The position numbers were made by a program, and so were the translations under genes. Shown here piece by piece: positions 1-5,662 of a stretch of 7,447 bases of DNA. The notes beneath the pieces are model-generated. The model was not told the DNA's origin and ran no database searches. It saw only the letters and a program-made list of their open reading frames with translations. Source of the stretch: Dehalococcoidales bacterium (GTDB lineage: Bacteria; Chloroflexota; Dehalococcoidia; E44-bin15); contig JAAXQM010000221.1 in the NCBI GenBank assembly GCA_012974295.1, positions 1-7,447 on the forward strand, given 5' to 3'. How positions within the stretch are numbered: the stretch's first letter is position 1; each line of letters begins with the position of its first letter.

Positions 1-19
1 AGATGTGTATAAGAGACAG
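1..19 (+). other. Tn5/Nextera mosaic-end adapter remnant (not genomic)
   Basis: Bases 1-19 read AGATGTGTATAAGAGACAG, which is identical over its full length to the transposase mosaic end used in Nextera (tagmentation) libraries. A perfect 19-base match placed exactly at the sequence edge is best explained as untrimmed adapter and not as a genomic Tn5 end, since no transposase or IS50 sequence follows. Native sequence should be read from base 20. Confidence 0.95.
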
Positions 20-161
20 GGCGTAAACAGTAAACAAGAGCATATCAGAGATAGCTAGTTAGATTGGGCATTGTCCTATTTTATGTTAAGTATGGTATTG
101 GCGTTAGTATTATCATTAGTATCACCTTTGTTTTAATCCAGGTACGATAGAAAACTGGTAT

Positions 162-167
162 AGGAGG
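162..167 (+). promoter_or_regulatory. Shine-Dalgarno of the HpnA-like gene
   Basis: A perfect AGGAGG sits 6 bases before the ATG at 174. It fixes this start. The leader from base 20 to 161 is AT-rich and I could not pick a convincing -35/-10 pair in it. Confidence 0.85.
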
Positions 168-173
168 ATCAAA

Positions 174-1166
174 ATGAAGACATTAGTAACCGGAGCCACA
201 GGGCTAATAGGTTCAAGTCTAGTCAGAGAGTTATTAAATGACAACATAGAAGTAAAAGTCATGGTGCGGGAGAACAGCGACACCAGAAACATTGATGGTC
301 TTGATGTAGAAAAAGCTTATGGCGATATTCGGGACGGTGAATCTGTGAAAGCAGCGCTCCAAGGTTGTGACACCTTCTATCAAGCAGCGGCACTATACGT
401 TCTTTGGACACCAGATAGTAAAGTACTCTATGACATTAACGTAGAGGGCACAAAGATTGCCTTGAACGCAGCCCTGGAGCAGGGTATTGAAAAGGTAGTT
501 TATACCAGTAGCATTGCCGCCATAGGCAGTTCTGGGCCAAATAAGCTGGCTAATGAGGATACAGAATTCAATCTCTGGAATACTGGAGATCACTATATCA
601 GGTCAAAGTACCTGGGAGAGGTCGAAGCAAAGAAGTTTTGTGATAAGGGCCTTCCGGTAGTCATAGTAAATCCGACTGGGGTTACTGGTGTGCGTGATAT
701 CAAGCCAACTCCCACTGGGAAGATAATACTAGACGTCCTTAATAAGAAAATGCCTGCATATGTGGATGGTGGAACGAACATTGTAGATGTTGAGGATGTA
801 GCTAGAGGACATATTCTAGCTGCTCAGAAGGGTAGAATTGGCGAGAGGTATGTCTTGGGTAATGAGAATCTATCCTTGAAGGACTTCTTTGGGCTTATAG
901 GGGAAGTGTCAGGCGTTCAACCGCCGAGATTCAAAATACCGTACTCAGCGGCTATTGCCATGGCATATATGTATAAATTTGGTTCTAACATAACCCATAA
1001 GCCCCCAGTATTAACACCGCCTGGCGTGCGATTTGCAAGTAAATACACCTATTATGATGTCTCCAAAGCTGTGAACGAACTGGGTCTCCCCCAGACACCT
1101 GTTAAAACAACTATAGAGAAAGCAGTTAACTGGTTCCGAGAGAATGGGTATGTAAAAGGAGTCTAA
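174..1166 (+). CDS. hpnA: HpnA-like NAD(P)-dependent sugar epimerase/dehydratase (extended SDR)
   Basis: This 330-residue protein has the usual length and layout of an extended short-chain dehydrogenase. The nucleotide-binding TGATGLIG glycine motif is at residues 6-13, the DIRD acidic segment near 51-54 and TSS at 111-113. The catalytic pair is Y141/K145 (YIRSK). The stretches RDIKPTPTGKII (174-185) and PAYVDGGTNIVDVEDVARGH (194-213) closely match what I recall of hopanoid-associated sugar epimerases (HpnA). Related dihydroflavonol-4-reductase-like enzymes share the core, so family is near certain and the exact substrate is not. HpnA is known from hopanoid clusters and is presumed to act on a nucleotide sugar or sugar side chain in the cytoplasm. 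Here no squalene-hopene cyclase or other hpn gene is visible, so a hopanoid role is inferred from similarity only. AGGAGG lies 6 bases upstream of the start. The gene appears monocistronic, ending in its own terminator. Confidence 0.85.
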   Translation: MKTLVTGATGLIGSSLVRELLNDNIEVKVMVRENSDTRNIDGLDVEKAYGDIRDGESVKAALQGCDTFYQAAALYVLWTPDSKVLYDINVEGTKIALNAALEQGIEKVVYTSSIAAIGSSGPNKLANEDTEFNLWNTGDHYIRSKYLGEVEAKKFCDKGLPVVIVNPTGVTGVRDIKPTPTGKIILDVLNKKMPAYVDGGTNIVDVEDVARGHILAAQKGRIGERYVLGNENLSLKDFFGLIGEVSGVQPPRFKIPYSAAIAMAYMYKFGSNITHKPPVLTPPGVRFASKYTYYDVSKAVNELGLPQTPVKTTIEKAVNWFRENGYVKGV

Positions 1167-1227
1167 GATTATTACAAATAGACTGCCACTGCGATTCATT
1201 TCAACCCTAGCCAATCATTTTACATGT

Positions 1228-1255
1228 GCTACTCTCAACGAGTAGCTCCTTTCTT
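1228..1255 (+). terminator. Intrinsic terminator after the HpnA-like gene
   Basis: A perfect 7-bp stem GCTACTC/GAGTAGC (1228-1234 with 1240-1246) closes a 5-base loop. It is followed by the T-rich run TCCTTTCTT. It lies about 60 bases after the stop codon, a normal position for a rho-independent terminator. The T-run is interrupted by C, so efficiency may be moderate. Confidence 0.7.
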
Positions 1256-1344
1256 ATTACCGAAAACATTGCCATCCTAGCTCCCCTATAGCGCTGCCGA
1301 AGCCGCAAGCCCTATTGTATCCGAAGGGGACGAGGGGGGGCGCG

Positions 1345-1373
1345 TTGACAAACCTACCATCGTGATGTATAGT
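1345..1373 (+). promoter_or_regulatory. Sigma70-type promoter of the membrane protein gene
   Basis: TTGACA at 1345-1350 is a perfect -35 box, followed by exactly 17 bases and TATAGT at 1368-1373, a 5-of-6 match to the -10 consensus. Transcription would start near 1380, giving a leader of roughly 70 bases before the ATG at 1452. This supports the gene being a separate unit from the HpnA-like gene. Confidence 0.8.
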
Positions 1374-1436
1374 CCTTCAAATAGGCAGCTATAGCATTAA
1401 CCATGCAGGAGTTTTTCGTACCGGAGAAAGACTAAT

Positions 1437-1442
1437 AGGAGG
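1437..1442 (+). promoter_or_regulatory. Shine-Dalgarno of the membrane protein gene
   Basis: A perfect AGGAGG lies 9 bases before the ATG at 1452, at the long end of the normal spacing range. It decides this start over any later methionine. Confidence 0.8.
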
Positions 1443-1451
1443 ACTGTCGAT

Positions 1452-2135
1452 ATGCAGGATAATAACGTCCAAAAGAACTCTGTTACGCTGGTACCGGGGG
1501 TAGGTTCGGCCTATAAGAACGGATGGCGACAACTCTGGAAGTATTTCATCGCGCTGTTCGTAATCGGTCTCATTGGATGCATCATTGGTATTCCCACCGG
1601 AATGAATGAATGGGTACAGGGTGCTACTGCCGCGGGTATATTAGGCTTTCTCGCATTTATCTACGGCATTTTAGTTGAGGGGCCTGTGCAATATGGTGTG
1701 ACATTTGCCTTCCTTAAGGCAGCGAGGGGGGACAAGCTTGAAATAAAAGATATGTTTGCAGCCTTTAAAAACTACTGGAATGCTGTTTTAGCCAGTTTAT
1801 TCGTAGGTGTAATCATTATCATTGGTTTAGTTCTATTGATAGTACCAGGAATCATATTTGCCTGTAAGTTAGCCTTCACACCTTACCTCGTGGTAGACAG
1901 AAAAATGGGGGTAATGGAAGCGATTGAGGAGAGTTGGCGAATGACTGGCGGGCATGCGTGGAAAGTATTCTTTATCGGCTTGCTGGCAATTCCTATCTGT
2001 ATCGCAGGGCTGCTCTGCTTCATTGTGGGAATCATAATATCTATTATGTTGGTAGGTCTCGCATTCGCTTCACTCTATCATTCAGTTAGTAGCTCGGGAA
2101 AGGCATCTGTCCAAGAGGGAGTACCTACTACGTAA
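1452..2135 (+). CDS. Multi-pass membrane protein, DUF975/YciC/GPDPase-membrane-domain-like
   Basis: This 227-residue protein is dominated by hydrophobic segments at about 31-50, 58-78, 111-138 and a long one at 171-207 that could cross the membrane twice, giving four or five passages. The segment YLVVDRKMGVMEAIEESWRM (145-164), sitting between the third and fourth hydrophobic blocks, is the hallmark I recognise. In DUF975/YciC-type and glycerophosphodiester phosphodiesterase membrane-domain proteins a similar cytoplasmic stretch (P-Y-x-x-x-D...G-x-x-E-A-x-x-x-S-W) follows a VPGI turn, seen here at 131-134. No catalytic phosphodiesterase domain is attached. The biochemical role of stand-alone members is unknown, and I infer only an integral inner-membrane protein. 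The N-terminal 20 residues and the polar tail (211-227) look cytoplasmic or disordered. It has its own promoter and AGGAGG, and ends before a hairpin shared with the converging rsgA unit. Confidence 0.8.
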   Translation: MQDNNVQKNSVTLVPGVGSAYKNGWRQLWKYFIALFVIGLIGCIIGIPTGMNEWVQGATAAGILGFLAFIYGILVEGPVQYGVTFAFLKAARGDKLEIKDMFAAFKNYWNAVLASLFVGVIIIIGLVLLIVPGIIFACKLAFTPYLVVDRKMGVMEAIEESWRMTGGHAWKVFFIGLLAIPICIAGLLCFIVGIIISIMLVGLAFASLYHSVSSSGKASVQEGVPTT

Positions 2136-2165
2136 AATGCTCTTACACTCCCGGTGCGAACAAAA

Positions 2166-2204
2166 AGGCAGGGTAATCTTTTAATATAAACACCCTGCCT
2201 CTTT
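2166..2204. terminator. Bidirectional intrinsic terminator between converging genes
   Basis: A perfect 9-bp stem AGGCAGGGT/ACCCTGCCT (2166-2174 with 2192-2200) encloses a 17-base AT-rich loop. On the plus strand it is followed by the short run CTTTA. On the minus strand it is followed by TTTTTG. The minus-strand side is the stronger terminator. It lies 30 bases after the membrane gene and about 140 bases after the rsgA stop, so it can serve both. Confidence 0.75.
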
Positions 2205-2223
2205 ACATTCACTTGCCAGCAGG

Positions 2224-2260
2224 GGGGCGTAGCCCCATCGGGCTAGGCAAGGCTACGCTG
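2224..2260 (+). repeat. 37-base intergenic repeat, copy 1 (left of rsgA)
   Basis: This stretch matches 3500-3536 at 35 of 37 positions in the same orientation. The differences are C/T at position 13 and T/A at position 21. Each copy contains an 8-bp inverted repeat GCGTAGCC/GGCTACGC (2227-2234 with 2251-2258). Inside, this copy can instead form AGCCC/GGGCT around CATC (2231-2244). No ORF with recognisable product crosses it. It behaves like a REP- or MITE-like interspersed element, but with two copies in view the class cannot be named. Confidence 0.8.
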
Positions 2261-2344
2261 CTTCAAAGGGGGAGGGGGATGGGATTGTCTGCACGTATTT
2301 CAGCAGTCTTTATCCAAAGAAAAAGCGGTGTGTAATTGAAGTTC

Positions 2345-3421
2345 CTATTTCTTTAATTGTTTCGACGCCTTTTTTATGAATTGTCCAAATTTGCGATCTT
2401 TTCTTCTTTTTTCTAACTGTGTCATCTCGTAATATTCACTCTCTTTTGTCAATTTAACGTAATTCAAATACTTATCCTCATCAAAATTCTTAGCTTCAAT
2501 GGCTTTCAAGACGGCACAGCCAGGTTCGTGCGTATGCGTGCAATCGATATATTTACATTTATTTGATAAGGTTGTTATTTCTCCAAATACATCTCCTATA
2601 CCAGCACTTGCGTCCGCTATCCCGACTTCTCTCATTCCAGGATTATCAATTACAATTCCGCTATTATCCAAAAAATACATCTCTCTTCCCGTCGTAGTGT
2701 GCTTTCCTTTGCCGCTATAGTGGCTAATCTCCCTTATTTTAATAGTGTTTCTTCCGAGCAATTTATTTATCAAGGATGATTTTCCTACCCCGGACGAACC
2801 AAGAAAGCAGAAAGTTTTCCCTTTCTCTATGCAACTCACCAATTCGTCCAAGCCTTGTTCAGTAATCGTGCTGGTTGGAATGACATCAACGTCATCGAAT
2901 CTGTTTTTTATTTTGCCCATCTTTGCTTCAATTTCTGTCTCTGAAATCAAGTCAATTTTATTTAATATGATAGTCGGCTTAATATTTCCTTCGTTTACTA
3001 AAACAAAATATCTTTCAAGACGATTGAGATTATAATCCCTATCCACTGATTCGGTAATGAATGCGACATCAACATTTGCGGCAATGACCTGAGTTTCTTG
3101 TTTGTCGCTATATTTTTTCCTTAGTATTGTCTGTCTCGGCAGAATCTTGTGAATGACCGCCCTGTCATTATCAAGTTCGGTTATAACTACCCAATCTCCT
3201 ACAGCAGGATAATCCTCTCTTTTTGTGGCATTGAAAATCTGTTTTCCGGTTATTTTCGCCAAATATTCGCCGTTTATACCCTTTACCCTATATACCTCTT
3301 TATATTCAGCGATAACTCTAACAACCACATAATCTGTTAACCCCAAAACGCTCATGTTTGATTGAAAAAATGCGTTGTAGCCCAAATCTTCAAGTTTCAT
3401 ATTTTCGGTCTCGGTATTCAT
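2345..3421 (-). CDS. rsgA: Ribosome small-subunit-dependent GTPase A
   Basis: RsgA (YjeQ/EngC/YloQ) is a GTPase that checks and releases factors during late maturation of the 30S subunit. The 358 residues show its full architecture: an OB-fold at about 30-95, then the circularly permuted GTPase with G4 NKID (154-157) and G5 TST (183-185) before the G1 P-loop GSSGVGKSS (208-216), KGKHTTTGR switch I (237-246) and G3 DNPG (259-262). The C-terminal zinc site C289, C294, H296, C302 has the same spacing as in E. coli YjeQ. Nothing essential is missing. The length fits the long form of the family, close to the E. coli protein. The start has no AGGAGG, only GGA a few bases upstream, unlike the other genes here. 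It is clearly AT-rich: I counted 19/60 GC at 2341-2400 and 16/60 at 2941-3000, against 28-30/60 in sampled stretches of the HpnA-like and oxidoreductase genes. With the flanking repeats this suggests acquisition by transfer (inference). Confidence 0.95.
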   Translation of the reverse strand: MNTETENMKLEDLGYNAFFQSNMSVLGLTDYVVVRVIAEYKEVYRVKGINGEYLAKITGKQIFNATKREDYPAVGDWVVITELDNDRAVIHKILPRQTILRKKYSDKQETQVIAANVDVAFITESVDRDYNLNRLERYFVLVNEGNIKPTIILNKIDLISETEIEAKMGKIKNRFDDVDVIPTSTITEQGLDELVSCIEKGKTFCFLGSSGVGKSSLINKLLGRNTIKIREISHYSGKGKHTTTGREMYFLDNSGIVIDNPGMREVGIADASAGIGDVFGEITTLSNKCKYIDCTHTHEPGCAVLKAIEAKNFDEDKYLNYVKLTKESEYYEMTQLEKRRKDRKFGQFIKKASKQLKK

Positions 3422-3451
3422 TTTATGTCCGGTTTTGACCAGCCCGCGATT

Positions 3452-3460
3452 ATTGTATCA
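3452..3460 (-). promoter_or_regulatory. Possible extended -10 promoter of rsgA
   Basis: Reading the minus strand, 3460 to 3452 spells TGATACAAT, an extended -10 (TGn plus TACAAT, 5 of 6 to consensus) about 30 bases before the rsgA start. No recognisable -35 box lies at the right distance, which is tolerated by extended -10 promoters. It would make rsgA a unit separate from the oxidoreductase. Confidence 0.45.
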
Positions 3461-3499
3461 CGTCTGGAGTTGGCGTTACCACCCAAAGCCGCGAGCCCC

Positions 3500-3536
3500 G
3501 GGGCGTAGCCCTATCGGGCAAGGCAAGGCTACGCTG
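3500..3536 (+). repeat. 37-base intergenic repeat, copy 2 (right of rsgA)
   Basis: Second copy of the element at 2224-2260, same orientation, 35 of 37 identical. The 8-bp inverted repeat GCGTAGCC/GGCTACGC (3503-3510 with 3527-3534) is fully conserved while both differences fall in the loop, which hints that the stem is what is maintained. In this copy the loop change turns AGCCC/GGGCT into AGCCC/GGGCA, shortening the alternative inner hairpin by a pair. It lies between the rsgA start and the 3' end of the oxidoreductase. Confidence 0.8.
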
Positions 3537-3575
3537 GCGGTATAGTGGGGATAGGCTTTCACTGTTGGGGGCAGG

Positions 3576-5300
3576 TCACTTGAACTGGTCTCGCACTCTC
3601 TGGGCTGTAGCCCGTAACTGCGCAACCAGGGAATCCGGCTCCTCTTTGCCCGGTTCCTTCCACGGTTTACCCAAATCCATGTCATTGGCGATGACTCTGT
3701 AGCAGGTGTAGGACTCCCATGACGACATATTTGAGCCCGGGAACCAGCAGCCCCCCGTGGCATAGAGGTTCTTTATCGGGGTTCTGTGATTGTGCAGCTC
3801 AGGAGTAGGCCTAGTGTTATCCAAAAGCTGGAATGCGGGCCGATCAATCCCTGCCCATGTCCCATTGGGCTGGAAGTTCTTCATACGATTGTGATCATAA
3901 GGAGAATTGGTGTCGACGCCAATGATGTTATCCCAGGTCATATTAGGGGCATGCCTCTGCCAGTAGGTTACCAGATCCTCGGCGTATTTCTTCTTGATTT
4001 CCAACCACTCCCGCTCGGTGTGATATGTGGCAGGTGGAGCCATTTGCTCGTTCTGCACAACATGCTTCCCAGAAGGCGCATATGACGGGTCCACCAGGCT
4101 GTGGCACATGACAGTGGGGCAGAAGTCATCCAGTGGTGGAAAGATACCCAGCTTGGCGTACTTGCACTCCCTGGCGATATGCTCAGGGTCAGGAGTCTCT
4201 GCCAGCCCCAGCCAGAGTGTCTCATGGATGTCCGGATTAAATTCCTCTGCTGTGTAATTAAGAGCATCATGTATAGCGAACGTGTACCACATCAGGCAAC
4301 CGAAGGTATCCTCCAGCGCCTCCACGCGCTTTGTCAGCTTATCGTCGATATACTCTCTGCCTATCAGATCGAAGCAGAGCTGCGCCGGATTCATGCCGGC
4401 GGCCACCACCATCTTTCTCGCTTTAATCTCGCTGCCATCGGTGAGCCGAATGCCGGTGGCTGCTCCGTTTTCTATGGTGACCTTTTCTACTTCGGAGTGG
4501 GTAAAGAATTTACATCCGTTCCGCACCAAGAATTGGTGGGCAGCGTGAGCAGCCTGGTGTGTTCCGCCTCTGATGAAGCCGAATACCGGGAGTTGCGGTG
4601 CAGTGTAGAAGGCGAGCAACCCCAATCCGGCGTCATTAACATCCATCCCTGCCGAAAGAAACCACCTCATATGGACGTATTGCATCTCCTTGCTCTCCCA
4701 GTACTCCCGTGCCCACCGCATACCGCTGGACGCCATTATCAATTGGTCAGGGAGATAGCCGGCCTCCATCAGCTTTCCAGCGACAGCCAGCTGTCTCTCC
4801 CCCACCTCCGGCATCGCTGCCCTCTCATCCCACGGAATGGTAATATTGTCCATCAGGACTCTCTGCATTTCATCACTCTGGTACAATCCCCATAGTCTGA
4901 GCCAGCTATCGGCATCCTTCTCGGAGAATCGGGCGATTTCCTTCGCCGAGCGCTCCTGAGTCGGGTCGTGTTTCTCGCTGTAGATGGCGAGGCAGGTATT
5001 GTTAGACCTGAAGACGGCCCCTGTGGAACACAGGTACTGGTCGAACTGAAGGCCATAGTCCCAGACCTCAGGAAAATCGCGATAGAGGGCTACATGGTAG
5101 GGGGTCAACATCAAGTTGGCATGGGTATTGCCACGGAATCCCGGGGCTGCCGTTTCCTCAGTGGCCAGGGCACCGCCGATTTCGTGTCTCCGCTCAAATA
5201 TGCCAACACTCAGGCCGCCATATCTGACCAGATACATAGCAAGATAGAGTGCCTTCGTACCTCCTCCTATTATTACCGCATCAAATGTCTCGTCGGGCAT
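3576..5300 (-). CDS. FAD-dependent oxidoreductase, phytoene desaturase/CrtO-like (COG1233 type)
   Basis: The 574-residue protein begins with DAVIIGGGTKALYLA (7-21), a dinucleotide-binding Rossmann motif, followed by E37 for the ribose and GG at 42-43 as in FAD amine-oxidase/phytoene-desaturase enzymes. A second FAD-contact block, GFIRGGTHQAAHAAHQFL (241-258), leads to the TGIRLTDG strand (282-289). The C-terminal block NLYATGGCWFPGSN (511-524) corresponds to the family's final FAD motif. These place it with phytoene dehydrogenase-related proteins, which oxidise or isomerise lipophilic, often polyunsaturated substrates. The substrate here is unknown and no carotenoid gene accompanies it. The Rossmann motif reads GGGTKA in place of the usual GGGxxG. 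I chose the start at 5300 because AGGAGG (5306-5311) stands 5 bases before it and the FAD motif follows at once. The frame is open to a methionine at 5363 without such a site. Its start overlaps a small zinc-ribbon ORF by 28 bases. Confidence 0.85.
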   Translation of the reverse strand: MPDETFDAVIIGGGTKALYLAMYLVRYGGLSVGIFERRHEIGGALATEETAAPGFRGNTHANLMLTPYHVALYRDFPEVWDYGLQFDQYLCSTGAVFRSNNTCLAIYSEKHDPTQERSAKEIARFSEKDADSWLRLWGLYQSDEMQRVLMDNITIPWDERAAMPEVGERQLAVAGKLMEAGYLPDQLIMASSGMRWAREYWESKEMQYVHMRWFLSAGMDVNDAGLGLLAFYTAPQLPVFGFIRGGTHQAAHAAHQFLVRNGCKFFTHSEVEKVTIENGAATGIRLTDGSEIKARKMVVAAGMNPAQLCFDLIGREYIDDKLTKRVEALEDTFGCLMWYTFAIHDALNYTAEEFNPDIHETLWLGLAETPDPEHIARECKYAKLGIFPPLDDFCPTVMCHSLVDPSYAPSGKHVVQNEQMAPPATYHTEREWLEIKKKYAEDLVTYWQRHAPNMTWDNIIGVDTNSPYDHNRMKNFQPNGTWAGIDRPAFQLLDNTRPTPELHNHRTPIKNLYATGGCWFPGSNMSSWESYTCYRVIANDMDLGKPWKEPGKEEPDSLVAQLRATAQRVRDQFK

Positions 5301-5419
5301 TTCGACCTCCTGACTGTAATTGCCCCGGTTCTCGGGTAATGAAATTCTATCGATGCACCACATTCTACACAGAGGTCAGCGTCATCAGGGTTCTCAAACC
5401 GGCAATTTGAGCATTTCAT
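5273..5419 (-). CDS. Small zinc-ribbon protein or remnant of one, overlapping the oxidoreductase start
   Basis: A 48-codon frame runs from ATG at 5419 to TAA at 5273-5275. It starts MKCSNCRFENPDDADLCVEC, followed by GAS: a textbook N-terminal zinc ribbon with C3, C6, C17 and C20, of the kind found at the head of many bacterial zinc-ribbon and class III cyclase proteins. The next residues HYPRTGA (27-33) align with the HCPxCGA that usually opens a second ribbon, but both cysteines are replaced (Y28, T31). The remainder is unremarkable and overlaps the oxidoreductase start by 28 bases in another frame. A good promoter lies about 45 bases upstream, and a weak GGAAAG precedes the start by 3 bases. 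The intact first ribbon argues for a real protein that binds one zinc ion. The lost second ribbon argues for a decaying fragment of a longer gene. Function unknown. Upstream in frame there is a stop before any other ATG. Confidence 0.6.
   Translation of the reverse strand: MKCSNCRFENPDDADLCVECGASIEFHYPRTGAITVRRSKCPTRHLMR
5306..5311 (-). promoter_or_regulatory. Shine-Dalgarno that decides the oxidoreductase start
   Basis: On the minus strand AGGAGG is followed by TCGAA and ATG at 5300. It lies inside the upstream zinc-ribbon ORF, so the oxidoreductase can be initiated by ribosomes already translating that ORF or independently. Confidence 0.8.
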
Positions 5420-5464
5420 TTTCTTTCCGGCTGTTTGAATTATGTGCTGATTACTGGCGGAAAC

Positions 5465-5493
5465 ATCCTAGTCGACTGAGGGATTGTTGTCAA
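5465..5493 (-). promoter_or_regulatory. Promoter of the zinc-ribbon/oxidoreductase unit
   Basis: On the minus strand a perfect TTGACA (5493-5488) is followed by 17 bases and TAGGAT (5470-5465), a 4-of-6 match to the -10 box. Transcription would start near 5458, about 40 bases before the zinc-ribbon ATG at 5419, so the transcript includes that ORF in full. Confidence 0.7.
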
Positions 5494-5593
5494 TGGGTAG
5501 GGGTTCATTAGGATGCAAGTTGATAGCAGTAGCTGCAAAGGTGTGCGTGCAGAATGTAGTTGAAAAAATATATCATGAGGTTGCGCTGGTATG

Positions 5594-5624
5594 AAAAAGG
5601 GGCCACCCATTATCGGGTAGCCCC
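5594..5624 (-). terminator. Intrinsic terminator of the FG-GAP/CBM9 gene
   Basis: Minus strand: GGGGC, one unpaired base, ACCC, a 6-base loop, GGGT, one unpaired base, GCCCC in duplex (5599-5608 with 5615-5624), followed directly by TTTTT (5598-5594). This is a strong rho-independent terminator 38 bases after the stop codon at 5663. It separates the gene from the promoter at 5465-5493. Confidence 0.9.
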
Positions 5625-5662
5625 TCGTAATTTCTTAATAGGGATAACTATTCTAGCTTCTC

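Larger units (their letters stand above)
1167..1451. other. Intergenic region between the two plus-strand genes
   Basis: This 285-base gap holds the terminator at 1228-1255, a GC-rich inverted-repeat stretch around 1282-1330 (TCCCCT at 1282-1287 pairs with AGGGGA at 1325-1330), a promoter at 1345-1373 and about 70 bases of leader for the next gene. The GC-rich stretch resembles, loosely, the environment of the two repeats near rsgA (for example AAGCCGCAAGCCC here and AAGCCGCGAGCCC at 3486-3498). I see no RNA gene or recognised riboswitch. Confidence 0.6.
5420..5662. other. Intergenic region between oxidoreductase unit and FG-GAP gene
   Basis: This 243-base gap contains the promoter at 5465-5493 for the leftward oxidoreductase unit and the terminator at 5594-5624 for the FG-GAP gene. 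The stretch 5500-5590 between them, AT-rich around 5561-5573, shows no ORF, repeat or RNA that I can recognise and could hold an operator. Confidence 0.6.

Noticed and set aside
20..161. Promoter for the HpnA-like gene (for example TACGAT at 143-148 as -10)
   Set aside because: No -35 box of more than marginal quality lies at 16-18 bases from any candidate -10, and the region is AT-rich enough for such boxes to arise by chance.
1403..1435. Short frame MQEFFVPEKD in the leader of the membrane protein gene, possibly a leader peptide
   Set aside because: It has no Shine-Dalgarno, no run of regulatory codons and no attenuator hairpin after it. Eleven codons open by chance are expected, so it is mentioned only as part of the leader.
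2224..3536. CRISPR array or attL/attR of a prophage or integron from the paired repeats
   Set aside because: Only two copies exist, 1.2 kb apart, with a housekeeping GTPase between them and no cas gene, integrase or tRNA. The evidence supports no more than an interspersed repeat pair.
4101..4895. 264-residue plus-strand open frame
   Set aside because: It lies antisense inside the oxidoreductase, has no ribosome site and no recognisable domain, and is a shadow of the GC-richer coding sequence.
174..5300. A joint hopanoid/carotenoid pathway formed by the HpnA-like epimerase and the phytoene-desaturase-like enzyme
   Set aside because: They are in opposite orientation, about 2.4 kb apart, in separate transcription units, with unrelated genes between them and no other pathway gene in view.
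5301..5363. Earlier methionine start of the oxidoreductase at 5363 (21 extra residues)
   Set aside because: There is no ribosome site before 5363, the extra residues do not resemble the family, and a perfect AGGAGG stands 5 bases before 5300, directly ahead of the FAD motif.
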